Positions 25,878 to 35,187 of a DNA stretch of 39,706 nt are shown one piece after another. The stretch's first letter is position 1; each line of letters begins with the position of its first letter. The notes under the pieces are model-generated. The model was not told where the DNA came from and searched no databases. It saw only the letters and a list, made by a program, of their open reading frames with translations. Location of the stretch: contig NZ_BLJO01000007.1 in NCBI RefSeq assembly GCF_009932555.1, forward strand, positions 337,199-376,904. Reading direction: 5' to 3'. The translations under genes and the position numbers were made by a program. Source of the stretch: Steroidobacter agaridevorans (lineage in GTDB: Bacteria; Pseudomonadota; Gammaproteobacteria; Steroidobacterales; Steroidobacteraceae).

Positions 25878-27344
25878 CTACTTCACGAGGCTATTGAGAT
25901 AGCGCTCGATGTTCGAGTAGCCAGCCCTGTCGATGCTGGCAGCATTGGCTGGATCTTTCGGATTCAGCTTCTGCGCCTTCTCCCAAACATCCGGCATGCC
26001 ATCCCTATCCGCGTCCGCGGCAGCCACGCCAGCGCGAATCTCCGGCCACCCACCGACGTCCTTCTGACTATTGATCAGCTTGCCAGTCTTGTCGCGCACC
26101 GACGCGACGATACGCTCATCGACCGCATCCCGCGATTTCGACGCCCCCGCCGATGCGAGCACACGCTTATACGCATCCGGCGCACTCTCCGTTTTCACTG
26201 GCCCAAACTTGAACGGCTGTTCCGTCTTGAACACAACCGGCTGCTGTGAAGTCACAACGAGCGACCACTGATCCTGCACCAGCTTGCCGTCCATGTAATT
26301 GCCCGCGAAGTGCGTCTTGCCGCTGGCGTTCCGAATGTACAGCGCGACCGGCCCGCCGGTCGCCGAGCCCTGCTGATACCAGTTATTGACGAAGTTCGAA
26401 TGCGTATTCGCATTGCTGTTCAAATCTGCCCCAGCAGCGAAGCGCGATGTATTGTCCGGCCGGCCGTAGAACGGATCCATGTTGTAGCCCCGCTCCAGAC
26501 CGGGCTGCCAGTTATAAAAATCGGTCGTCGCCCCCGGCCCCCAGTTGTAGAAAACGTTGTTCCTGAAGTCCATGACAATCCCTTCCGGATCGTCCTTCGC
26601 GCCGGCGTAGTTGCCGATGCGAGGCATGCGGGCCTCGTGATGCGCCCACAGATTGTGATGGAACGAATAACGTGCGCCGTACGAGCCCTGAATCAAGCTG
26701 CCATAACCATGCTGGCCCTTCTCATGGCCGGCATCGTTCAACGACTCGGAAATGATCGACCACTGCACCGTCACGTCCGTCAGATGCTTCAATCCCGGCT
26801 CGACCCGCTGCGTCACCGACAGCGTCTCATCGTTCGACCAGCTCACCGAGCAATGGTCGATGACGATGTTGCGCCCCTGCCCCACGGATACCGCGTCGGC
26901 CTCGAGCTTCAACTCATCGCCCATGCGAGCTCGGAGATAGCGAACGATGACTTCATTCGCACTGATCTGCAGCGGGTAATCGCGCAGCGTGATGCCGCCG
27001 CCCGGTGCGGATTGGCCAGCGATCGTGATGAAGTCGTTCTGGATCTGCAGCGGGCTCTTCAATCGGATCGTGCCATCGACGTCGAATACGACGATGCGCG
27101 GCCCTTCGGCTTCGACCGCTGCCCGCAACGAGCCCGGCCCAGCGTCATTCAGGTTCGTGACTTTGTAGATCTTGCCGCCGCGACCGCCTTTCGTGTAACG
27201 ACCGAAACCTTCCGCGCCCGGAAAGGCAAGCACTGCCTCCGCCGATTGAACATCGGCCAAAGCGAGCCGCGCCGCGGGCAAGCACGCAACTGCGACGGCG
27301 GCAGCAACAGCGGCACGAACGCCATTCTCAACTCGACACTTCAT
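25878..27344 (-). CDS. PL1-type secreted pectate lyase
   Basis: 488 residues. A Sec signal peptide (about 1-30, ending ALALA) precedes a right-handed beta-helix with pectate-lyase features: FPGAEGFGRYTKGGRGG (41-57), EADAVSVG with Asp150, VIDHCSVSWSND (161-172) and FHHNLWAHHEARMPRIG with the catalytic-type Arg239. The C-terminus has a calcium-loop-like motif, ADADRDGMPDVWE, often seen in these lyases. It should cleave de-esterified homogalacturonan by Ca-dependent beta-elimination. The ATG at 27344 overlaps the GH28 stop by 1 nt (TGATG) and GGGGG lies about 6 nt upstream, which fixes the start despite an open frame reaching back to 27689. Confidence 0.92.
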   Translation of the reverse strand: MKCRVENGVRAAVAAAVAVACLPAARLALADVQSAEAVLAFPGAEGFGRYTKGGRGGKIYKVTNLNDAGPGSLRAAVEAEGPRIVVFDVDGTIRLKSPLQIQNDFITIAGQSAPGGGITLRDYPLQISANEVIVRYLRARMGDELKLEADAVSVGQGRNIVIDHCSVSWSNDETLSVTQRVEPGLKHLTDVTVQWSIISESLNDAGHEKGQHGYGSLIQGSYGARYSFHHNLWAHHEARMPRIGNYAGAKDDPEGIVMDFRNNVFYNWGPGATTDFYNWQPGLERGYNMDPFYGRPDNTSRFAAGADLNSNANTHSNFVNNWYQQGSATGGPVALYIRNASGKTHFAGNYMDGKLVQDQWSLVVTSQQPVVFKTEQPFKFGPVKTESAPDAYKRVLASAGASKSRDAVDERIVASVRDKTGKLINSQKDVGGWPEIRAGVAAADADRDGMPDVWEKAQKLNPKDPANAASIDRAGYSNIERYLNSLVK

Positions 27345-28765
27345 CAAAGCCCCCGCACATTCTTGGACTGCTTCAAATCCACCGACTTGCCGTCGAGCGA
27401 CAGGAGGGTCACGTCCTTGAACGAAAAATCCTCTGCATTCGCAATGCTGCCCGCAGCCCACGCGTCCAGATGCAGCCGCTCGAAGCGGAAATTCTTCAGC
27501 GGCTTCTCCGGATACGCCGAGATCTCGAACGCCGTCTTCGCGCCCACAGCCTGCACATCGTGAACGTACACATCGCTCAGCTGCGGAATGCCCCGCTCTT
27601 TCGGCACGGGCGTCGACAAGGTCTTCCAATAGCCGGGATAGTCTTTGATGCCTTCCGGAATCTTGGCGTAGCTGTACGCGGGATACCAATTCAAGTTCAC
27701 GCGCATCACGACCGGCACGTCCTGCATGAACACGTCGGAGATCTCGATGCCGGAGATCGAGCCGCCGCGCGTCTGAGCGGACTTGAACAGAATGCCGACG
27801 GGCGTGGGGTGATACACCTTGATCCCAGACACTTTGACGTTCTTGAAGCCGCCCGAAGTCTCGCTACCGAACGTCACGCCAGCGGCAGCATCGCGAATGA
27901 TGCAGTCCCGAATGACAACGTCCTCAGTCGGCCGCGAGACGCGCAAGCCATCCGAGTCGCGCCCCGCCTTCATGCACAACGCGTCGTCGTTGCAGGTAAT
28001 GTCGGCCTTCTCGACCAGCACCTTGCGCGAGGAATCGATATCGATGCCGTCGGTGCTCGGACCGCGTCCCCCTTCGTTGTTGCGAATGATGACGTTGTAG
28101 ACCGTCACATCCTGGGAATAGCAAATGTGCACGGTCCAGAACCCGGCGCGATACAGCGACAGGTTCTCGATCCGCACGTTCTGTGCTTCGAAGAACTGAA
28201 TCAGGCGCGGGCGACGGCAATCGTAGTCCGCGGCCCAGCGAATGCCTTTGGGATCGTACTGACGGCGCAGGTTCCAGTAGCTGTCCCAGAACACTTTGCC
28301 ATTGCCGTCGATGATGCCATCGCCCGTCAGCTTGACGTTCTGTTCCTTGTAAACATTGATGAGCGCGGCCGGCCACGTCATCTCGATGCCAGCGACGCGC
28401 GTCGGCAGCAACGGATAGTCTTCGATGTTCTGCGAGCCTTGCAGCCGCACGCCCTGGTCGACCCGGAACGTCACGCCGTTCTTGAGAAACAGCGAGCCGG
28501 TCGAGTACACGCCGCCGTCGAAGATCACCGTGCCCTGCGTCTTCGCCGCCGCGTCGATCGCCGCTTGAATGGCCTGGGTGTCGAGCGTCGTGCCGTCGCC
28601 TTTGGCGCCGAAGTCCTTTACTTGATACGTGTTTGGCTGCTTCGGGCTCGAGCTCGCGGCGCTGCTGGCGGTTGGCGCGAGTGAACTCGTCACGCCCGCG
28701 AGCGCTGGCATTGCAACCGGTGCAGCCGCCAGAGCCTGCAGCAATGAGCGACGCTGTATCGACAT
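27344..28765 (-). CDS. GH28 polygalacturonase with Tat-type signal
   Basis: 473 residues. The N-terminus has a twin-arginine signal (IQRRSLLQALAAAP) and a low-complexity Ser/Ala stretch, then the parallel beta-helix of GH28. Catalytic-type motifs are STDGIDID (NTD equivalent), CNDDALCMKAG (the DD pair), TFGSETSGG (site of the usual GHG; the GSE form is common in exo-type enzymes) and ILFKSA (RIK equivalent). It should hydrolyse homogalacturonan, perhaps from the chain end. The ATG at 28765 is chosen; an in-frame TTG lies three codons upstream and neither has a clear Shine-Dalgarno. It is stop/start coupled to the PL1 gene and separated by 138 bp from the DUF4450-like gene. Confidence 0.92.
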   Translation of the reverse strand: MSIQRRSLLQALAAAPVAMPALAGVTSSLAPTASSAASSSPKQPNTYQVKDFGAKGDGTTLDTQAIQAAIDAAAKTQGTVIFDGGVYSTGSLFLKNGVTFRVDQGVRLQGSQNIEDYPLLPTRVAGIEMTWPAALINVYKEQNVKLTGDGIIDGNGKVFWDSYWNLRRQYDPKGIRWAADYDCRRPRLIQFFEAQNVRIENLSLYRAGFWTVHICYSQDVTVYNVIIRNNEGGRGPSTDGIDIDSSRKVLVEKADITCNDDALCMKAGRDSDGLRVSRPTEDVVIRDCIIRDAAAGVTFGSETSGGFKNVKVSGIKVYHPTPVGILFKSAQTRGGSISGIEISDVFMQDVPVVMRVNLNWYPAYSYAKIPEGIKDYPGYWKTLSTPVPKERGIPQLSDVYVHDVQAVGAKTAFEISAYPEKPLKNFRFERLHLDAWAAGSIANAEDFSFKDVTLLSLDGKSVDLKQSKNVRGL

Positions 28766-28799
28766 AGGATTCAAATCCGGGAGGTGCTGGAGAGGATTG

Positions 28800-28854
28800 C
28801 GAGCGCGGCGGCGAATGCTTCTGGGGGGCTTAACTCATCCACACGCCGCGCTCG
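28800..28854. repeat. 11-bp perfect inverted repeat upstream of the GH28 gene
   Basis: CGAGCGCGGCG (28800-28810) and CGCCGCGCTCG (28844-28854) are exact inverted copies with a 33-nt loop. In the leftward mRNA this stem lies between the DUF4450-like stop and the GH28 start. No T-tract follows it on the minus strand, so a plain terminator is unlikely; mRNA processing, partial termination or 5' end protection are options. Confidence 0.65.
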
Positions 28855-28874
28855 ACTTACTTGATGAACGATCG

Positions 28875-28902
28875 ATTGTAGGCCGGCATGCACCCGGATC
28901 AA
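28875..28902 (-). promoter_or_regulatory. Candidate internal promoter for GH28-PL1
   Basis: On the minus strand TTGATC (28902-28897) is followed after 16 bp by TACAAT (28880-28875), a 5/6 match to the -10 consensus. It begins at the 3' end of the DUF4450-like gene and about 110 bp before the GH28 start. It could drive GH28 and PL1 separately from the receptor operon. Confidence 0.4.
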
Positions 28903-28903
28903 T

Positions 28904-31900
28904 TTAAAGAGCGTCCCGAGGCATGCACACTTTGGATTGATCGTCGCGAGCCAGCGTCACCGCCATCAGGCCAATGACCGCATCGTTCGCGAGCGCCCGA
29001 ACCGTGAGCGATTTGAGCGTGCGCTGCTCTTCCAGAGGGAAATCCAGCACCGTGGCTGCGCCGCCGGCGACGGCGCCGCCAGCGGCAGTTTGCTCGGACG
29101 AGGCCGGACGCACGCGACCCGACTGCAGATCGATTCGCGTCGGGCGGGTGACCTGCAGTGGGAACTGATAGCCATCGGTCAAATAGTCCCGATCGATGGG
29201 CCACCACGTCGACGGATTACGCAATGGGAAGCGCGTGGTTGTCCCATCGGTGTAGGCGATCACGATCTCACCGTTGTCGAGCCGACTCTGCATGTGATTC
29301 GTCGAGCCGGCCATCAGCAGGTGCGCGTGCCTTGCGGGACCGCACAAGGGAATCGCAGCTTCCCGCGGGTAGTTGTCCCACTGCGATGTGAAAATCACAT
29401 TCGCCGCACCGGGCTTCCCCGGCGTCCTGAAGACGACGCCGTCCGGAAGTACGAACTGATTGTTCGAGGCTGCCGCGAGTCGGCGCAGGCCGGAGTCGTC
29501 GATCTCAGCCATCGCGTTCACGTGGCCTGCCCAGGCGCCGATGCCTTGCGCGGGCAAAGCCAGCGACACGTACGGCGAACGGGGCGTTCGATATTTCCCC
29601 TTGCGGAAGATCTCGGTGACGCGGTCGTTGAACTTTCCATCCAGATTGATTGGCTGGAACTGCATCTGCACCGAACGTCGATAGGCGGTCGTCGGTGACG
29701 GTTGCGAGTTGACGGGCACATCGAGCGACGGTTGCCACCAAGTGAACGCGCCTTGCGTCGTCTGTGTGAACCGATTGCCGGGCACGTCCTTCAGCTGCAG
29801 CTCCGCGCCAGCCCATTCGATCTCCACGATCGTCGCCTTGTTTGCATTCAAGGGCGTCAGGATCTCGAGCATCGGTCGGCCGACAGATTCCGGATCTGCA
29901 TGCCACTCGGCTCGTTGACCGTTGACCGTGACGCTCGCAATCCTCTCGTGCGTCGCCGGCAGCCGAAGCTTCAATGACTTGAACCGATGCGCGACAAGTT
30001 GCGTCACCGTCCATCGATCCACCGCGCCCTCTCGCTCGAACGCGAGTTTGAGATTGGGATGCGCGAGGCTAGCGTGTTGCCAATGCGACGGCAGTCCCGG
30101 CCGCAACTCAAGAACGCCGCTCAGTGCGTCCGGCGTGATTCCGAACAGCCCTTCGACGATCGCACGCGCCATCACGCCGGAGCCGTCTGCAAAATCGCGC
30201 TGAGCTTCACGGCGATATACGTCGAGGTGATTCATCGATCCCACGTTGCCCGGCGAGATGCCCATATACATGCTCGCGAGCAGGGAGCTCTTCGCCAGCC
30301 GATAAGCCGCGTCGACGCGGCCGGCCTGCCAGAAACCCAACGCGGTGTGCAGGTTCTCGCCCATCACGACGTTGTTGATCGACCAGGAATACGGCATCCA
30401 GTTCGTGGTCGAAAACATTTCGTATCGCCGGTCGTCCGGCACACCGGGGCCGGTCACAGGCAAGCGAGGATGGAGCCGCTCGACGGCACTCGCCATCGAC
30501 CACGCCTCCCGCGGCGCTGGCACGCCGGAATCCATCGTGTGATAGAAGCTCCACAACCCCGCGCTCGGATGCACCAGCTGCAAACCCAACAGATCCTTGT
30601 ATTCGGCGAATGCGCCCTCGTTCTTCCGCCACAGATAGTGGCGCATCGCATTGCCGATCGCATCGGCTTCCGCCTCGTATGGCCTCGCGTCATGGCCGAG
30701 CAGCCTGGCGAGCGTCGCCGCCATCCGGTTGTGATAGAGGTTGTACGCGGAGGCATAAGCCACACCGCCGCCACTGTACTGCAAATCGTCGCTCGCCCAG
30801 ATCTGCGCGTACGCTTCATACAAAGGCAGATCGCGCTTGTCGGCGCCATCGGCGAACTGGCGCCGGAACAGACGTTTCTCCCAGGCGAGATGCTTCCCGA
30901 TGATCGGCCAGGCTCGTCGAGCAAACTCGAGATCGCCGGTCCAGGCGAGATGGCGGAACAGTGCGTCGATGAACACTGCATTCATATCGTAATGGGCGTT
31001 GGCCATATCGCCGTTCGAATGCAGGCCGGCTTCATTACGCGCGAGATTCGAGCTCTCATCGGCCGGTGGCAGGCGATCCGGAATCGGATCTGTGTTCTGC
31101 CGCCCGAACCAATACTCGAAGTTTGCCCGTGCACGCTCATGCCAACCCAACGCATCTAGTGCATAGGGCCCGCGCCAACCGAGCAACTTTGCACGCCATG
31201 CAATCGCTCCGTGCATGATGGCTTGCTGACGTTCATCCCAAACGGCATCGGCGGCCACATTCAGCGCGGCGACCGCTGCGTTCAAGAATGGATCGGGCGT
31301 GTCGATGACCACGCGAGCGCGCAGAGCCGCGAAGTGCTGACGTGTAGATTCGAATCGCGACGGCAATGAAGCGGCTTTGAACTCCGCCGCGAGCTGAGCG
31401 CGGGCAGCTGGAGCATCCGCGTTCTTTCGCTCGGCCGTAACGGCGCTGTAGACATCGAGCTCCGTCGTTGCGTCGGCGTCGCTCGCGAGACGCTGGATAG
31501 ATAAGTATGCCGACGCTCTTGTGAGCGGCAGGGCCCCAACGACCAGCGGTTTCGTTGCCGCAGTGTTCGTCGCATGCTGGAGTGGCGCGAACAACGAATC
31601 TATTCGGTCCCAATGCTCGGCATCGGCGACGCTCATCCGACCCGACGGCGAAACTACGCCGGCCAATGTCGCGGCCTTCGCTTCGAGCCTGAACCGCCCG
31701 GCCTTGCTTATTTCGATCCGATTGTCAGCGGCGAACTCCGGCTTCGGCTGGAACCACTCACTGATCGGTACAGGCTCTGTCCCGATGTCGCCGTCGCGCT
31801 TGCCGCGCTCGCCGTTGACACCGCCAAACGCCCACAGCAGCTCGACACCGGCCGTGACATTTTCCGGCGTTACTCGAAGGATCAGTCCTTCGGTGTCGCG

Positions 31901-32353
31901 ATACGCCAACGCCGCGATTTTCAGCACCCCGGCTGCGCCTAGCAGAGGATCGCGGATCTCGTAGAACAACTCGCCGGGACGATAGCCGCTCGTGATATCG
32001 GCTGCCGAGTGAAGCCAGCGCGCTTCACCTCGCGCACGCAATGCCAAGCGCAGGTTGCCGCCGCGCCCCGGCAGATACAAAACGAACTCCGGCTTGTCGC
32101 CGCCGTCGACCCGGAACGCGGTGTTGCCACCGTACAGCGGGCGATTGAATCGCTCTGCGCCGTCATGGATGACGAACGCGTCCCCCTGCGGCTGGTACCG
32201 CAGGGGGCGTTCGATCAGCGCTCTGGTGTTTGGATGAATCCCACCGACAGCCGACGGCGCCTGCGCGTGCGAAACCACAGCGACACACGAGGCGAGGACT
32301 CCAGCTGCAACGACCCTCCATTTGCGGATCGACCCACACTCAACCGACAACAA
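28904..32353 (-). CDS. Large exported DUF4450-like glycosidase-fold protein
   Basis: About 1149 residues. A signal peptide (RKWRVVAAGVLASC... ending SHAQ) is followed by an N-terminal beta-rich part, with HPNTRALIERPLRY and FNRPLYGGNTAFRVD resembling DUF4450. A central alpha/alpha-barrel region (about 360-760) contains WRGPYALDALGWHERAR, NAHYDMNAVFIDALFRH and WMPYSWSINNVVMGENLH, and the C-terminus is beta-rich. The build resembles six-hairpin glycosidases acting on complex pectin side chains; substrate unknown. There is no ATG near the signal peptide. The best start is TTG at 32353, with GGAGAG 3-5 nt upstream and 11 nt after the receptor stop; other TTG codons at 32350 and 32368 are possible. 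It is the second gene of the leftward operon. Confidence 0.7.
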   Translation of the reverse strand: MLSVECGSIRKWRVVAAGVLASCVAVVSHAQAPSAVGGIHPNTRALIERPLRYQPQGDAFVIHDGAERFNRPLYGGNTAFRVDGGDKPEFVLYLPGRGGNLRLALRARGEARWLHSAADITSGYRPGELFYEIRDPLLGAAGVLKIAALAYRDTEGLILRVTPENVTAGVELLWAFGGVNGERGKRDGDIGTEPVPISEWFQPKPEFAADNRIEISKAGRFRLEAKAATLAGVVSPSGRMSVADAEHWDRIDSLFAPLQHATNTAATKPLVVGALPLTRASAYLSIQRLASDADATTELDVYSAVTAERKNADAPAARAQLAAEFKAASLPSRFESTRQHFAALRARVVIDTPDPFLNAAVAALNVAADAVWDERQQAIMHGAIAWRAKLLGWRGPYALDALGWHERARANFEYWFGRQNTDPIPDRLPPADESSNLARNEAGLHSNGDMANAHYDMNAVFIDALFRHLAWTGDLEFARRAWPIIGKHLAWEKRLFRRQFADGADKRDLPLYEAYAQIWASDDLQYSGGGVAYASAYNLYHNRMAATLARLLGHDARPYEAEADAIGNAMRHYLWRKNEGAFAEYKDLLGLQLVHPSAGLWSFYHTMDSGVPAPREAWSMASAVERLHPRLPVTGPGVPDDRRYEMFSTTNWMPYSWSINNVVMGENLHTALGFWQAGRVDAAYRLAKSSLLASMYMGISPGNVGSMNHLDVYRREAQRDFADGSGVMARAIVEGLFGITPDALSGVLELRPGLPSHWQHASLAHPNLKLAFEREGAVDRWTVTQLVAHRFKSLKLRLPATHERIASVTVNGQRAEWHADPESVGRPMLEILTPLNANKATIVEIEWAGAELQLKDVPGNRFTQTTQGAFTWWQPSLDVPVNSQPSPTTAYRRSVQMQFQPINLDGKFNDRVTEIFRKGKYRTPRSPYVSLALPAQGIGAWAGHVNAMAEIDDSGLRRLAAASNNQFVLPDGVVFRTPGKPGAANVIFTSQWDNYPREAAIPLCGPARHAHLLMAGSTNHMQSRLDNGEIVIAYTDGTTTRFPLRNPSTWWPIDRDYLTDGYQFPLQVTRPTRIDLQSGRVRPASSEQTAAGGAVAGGAATVLDFPLEEQRTLKSLTVRALANDAVIGLMAVTLARDDQSKVCMPRDAL

Positions 32354-32364
32354 TGACTCTCCAA

Positions 32365-35187
32365 TCAAAAGCTATAGCGAAACCCGGCCGTGTACTGACG
32401 TCCGAAGTTGCGGTAGTACTCATTACGCTCTGCGCGCGTGTCGTTGTACAGGTGTTCGTACGTATCGCCGAGGTTCTGGCCTTCCAACGAGATTTGATAA
32501 TGATCGCCGAACGAGTAGCTCAGCGAAGCATCCACATAGACGCTGCCCTTGGTCGCGTCGGCATCCTGGCCATTCAGGCCCGGCACGATGCGCAGGTAGT
32601 CGTCGCGATATGCAGCAGATACGCGCGCCTCGAATCCCGCCACGCTGTAATAGAGCGTCGCGTTCGCCGACTCTTTCGACAGGTTGATCAACGGCAACAC
32701 CGCCGTTCTTCCCGGCGCCCCTTCGGGCAGAGCTGGATTGACGATGTAGGTGATATCGGAGCTGACGTGCGTGTAGTTGCCGAGCACACCAAAGTTCTGC
32801 AGCCATCCGGGCAGGAAACTCAGCGGCATCTGCAGGTTGAACTCCAAGCCTCGCAGCGGACCGCCATCGCTATTGACCGGCCGCGAGAAAATGAAGTCAT
32901 CGCTCGGCGTGACGCCGGTGCCAGCCAATACGGCCTCCGGAATGCCGAGCGTGTTGAAGGGCTGAGTCGTGCGCAAGGTGGCAATGTAAGTCTTCACGTC
33001 CTTATAGAAGAAGCCCAAGGACACGACGGACTCCGGCGCGAAATACCACTCCACGCCCACATCGAACGCATCGGCCTCGATGGGATCGAGATTGGGATTG
33101 CCCTGGTTGACGGTGCGCGTGCCGCCGGCCACGTTCACCGCACCGCCCGGCGTCAGCTGTGCCAGCGGCGGACGAGTCATCACGCGAGATGCAGCGAGCC
33201 TAAAGAGCACATCGTCACGCAGCTCGAAAGCCACATTCGCGGCCGGCAGCCAATCATCGTAGCTGCGTGACACTCGCAGCAGCTGGGTATTGACGCCTGC
33301 TTCGGCGAAGCCCACAGCGTCCTGATCCGTGCGAACGAACCTCACGCCGATATCACCACGCATGGGCAATCCAAACACCTCGGTGTTGAAATCGCCCTGG
33401 ATGTAACCGGCCGTGTCCTTTTCGTCGACGGAATAGATATTACTGCGCGCCGATGCCACGTCGCGCCTGAGCGCGAACACACCTGTGTTGCCGTAGATAT
33501 CGAATATGTCGATGAAGGCTTGCTCGTCTGGAACGACCCAGTCCGTCGCCGTTTCAGCCGGCACGCCGAAGCCCTCGAAGCCCGAGAACCGGTGCACCAG
33601 ATCGGCCACCGTGACTCCGGCCGGCAACGTGGGAATATTCCGCTCGTTGGCCATGCGACGCGAGTCGGAATCGAAGGTGTACTTCCGGACGTTGAGGCCG
33701 CTCTTCAACGTCCAGACCTGCGACAGATCGAACTCGACACTCAGCGCGCCCTGCCTGAAGGTATTCTCGACGCCCTGCGGCCGCAGCCGAATCTCCGGAC
33801 CCGTCGAACCGCCTGTGAATCCAGGCACGGCCGGGCCGTAGTAATAGTTGTTCGGATCGGTCGTATCGAATCCCCACACGATGCGCGGCCGTGTCTGGCT
33901 ATCGCGGAAGTCATAAATGAAACCGTCCGTGTTGAGCCGATCCACCTGCAGCGTCGTTTCCCGCGGCTCGTCGAAGTCGGAGTCGGAGCCGCCCAATTGC
34001 AGTTGCGCGCGCCACCGATCGTTGAACTCCTGCTTGACCGTCAAGCCCGCCTGTTTGAAGACGGTGTTGAAATCGAAGATGGAGTTCTCCGCGCGCAGAT
34101 CGACATTGTCGAGCACCGCATAGACCAGATCGTTGCCGCGAACCTCGGCCTCCCGCACGATGGTTTCGGGCTTGCCTTGCTGGGACTGCGCGCGAAACAG
34201 TCCGATCGGCGTCAGCAAATTCTCCTGCCGCAATCCTTCATGACGTGAGTACAGCAGATCCAGCGACACTTCCGTCCCCGCCCGCGGCTTCCATTGGATC
34301 GCCGACGTGATGCCGAGTCTTTCATTTTCGACTGCGAACTGCGCCAGCCGCGGAATGCGCGGATGATAGATGGAGGTTGAGCGAAGCTGTTCGTAGCTGA
34401 TGCCCACCGGATACTGGCCGAAACAGACGCCGGCGGGATTCGCGGGGTCGCACCAGCCGCCGTTCTCGGTCATGCGGTCCCAATTGAGATTGTGGCTGGC
34501 CTGACTGATCTTGCGACTCTTCGAATACGCCGCCGAAACCAGTACGCCGAACGTGTCGTCGAAGAATGTGTCGGAAGCCAGCAGCGCGAAGCGTGGATCG
34601 GTCTTCTCGCTCAGATCGTTGTAGCTCACCTTGGAAGAGAACGCGAACTGCGTGCCGGCGTTGTCGAACGGCCGCGCAGTCTGCAGGTCGACGGTCGCGC
34701 CCAGCGAGCCTTCCTCCGTTTCAGCGGACGGGGTCTTGCGCACGGTGAGGCTGTTGAACAGCTCGGAGGCGAACACGTTGAAATCGAACCCTCGCGAGCG
34801 ATTGATGCCTTCGAAACCATTGGAGGTGGTCTGCGCCTCCAATCCATTCAGACGAACTCGCGTGTAGTCGGGCCCGAGGCCGCGAACCGAAATGCTGCGC
34901 CCCTCGCCGCCATCGCGAGCGACCACGACACCGGGCAAACGTTGCAACGATTCCGCGAGATTCGCGTCCGGAAACTTCGCGACGTCTTCGGCTTTGATCA
35001 CATCCACCACGCCGCTCTGCTCACGCTTTTCTTCCAGCGCGAGCGCCAGGCTGCCTCGATAACCAGTAACGACGACTTCCTCGACCAGCGGCGCGGCTGC
35101 CGATGTTTTATCCGCCTGCTGAGGTGCGGCGGCTGCGCTCACCGAAACCAGCACCGCCACGCCCGCCCATACTTTCCTTGCCGCCAT
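32365..35187 (-). CDS. TonB-dependent outer-membrane receptor 2 (pectin locus)
   Basis: 940 residues with a signal peptide (about 1-22), EEVVVTGYRGSL at the TonB-box position, a plug (about 45-165, DANLAESLQRLPGVV and FDFNVFASELF) and a beta-barrel ending GFRYSF with the terminal Phe needed for insertion. It belongs to the same subclass as receptor 1, with closely similar plug motifs. The ATG at 35187 has AGGAAG about 7 nt upstream. It heads the leftward operon with the DUF4450-like protein, GH28 and PL1, so it probably imports a different pectin-derived oligomer from receptor 1. Confidence 0.93.
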   Translation of the reverse strand: MAARKVWAGVAVLVSVSAAAAPQQADKTSAAAPLVEEVVVTGYRGSLALALEEKREQSGVVDVIKAEDVAKFPDANLAESLQRLPGVVVARDGGEGRSISVRGLGPDYTRVRLNGLEAQTTSNGFEGINRSRGFDFNVFASELFNSLTVRKTPSAETEEGSLGATVDLQTARPFDNAGTQFAFSSKVSYNDLSEKTDPRFALLASDTFFDDTFGVLVSAAYSKSRKISQASHNLNWDRMTENGGWCDPANPAGVCFGQYPVGISYEQLRSTSIYHPRIPRLAQFAVENERLGITSAIQWKPRAGTEVSLDLLYSRHEGLRQENLLTPIGLFRAQSQQGKPETIVREAEVRGNDLVYAVLDNVDLRAENSIFDFNTVFKQAGLTVKQEFNDRWRAQLQLGGSDSDFDEPRETTLQVDRLNTDGFIYDFRDSQTRPRIVWGFDTTDPNNYYYGPAVPGFTGGSTGPEIRLRPQGVENTFRQGALSVEFDLSQVWTLKSGLNVRKYTFDSDSRRMANERNIPTLPAGVTVADLVHRFSGFEGFGVPAETATDWVVPDEQAFIDIFDIYGNTGVFALRRDVASARSNIYSVDEKDTAGYIQGDFNTEVFGLPMRGDIGVRFVRTDQDAVGFAEAGVNTQLLRVSRSYDDWLPAANVAFELRDDVLFRLAASRVMTRPPLAQLTPGGAVNVAGGTRTVNQGNPNLDPIEADAFDVGVEWYFAPESVVSLGFFYKDVKTYIATLRTTQPFNTLGIPEAVLAGTGVTPSDDFIFSRPVNSDGGPLRGLEFNLQMPLSFLPGWLQNFGVLGNYTHVSSDITYIVNPALPEGAPGRTAVLPLINLSKESANATLYYSVAGFEARVSAAYRDDYLRIVPGLNGQDADATKGSVYVDASLSYSFGDHYQISLEGQNLGDTYEHLYNDTRAERNEYYRNFGRQYTAGFRYSF

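Noticed and set aside
27345-27689. Upstream extension of the pectate lyase frame into the GH28 gene
   Set aside because: It would bury the signal peptide and overlap GH28 by 345 bp; the TGATG junction with GGGGG upstream is a much better start.
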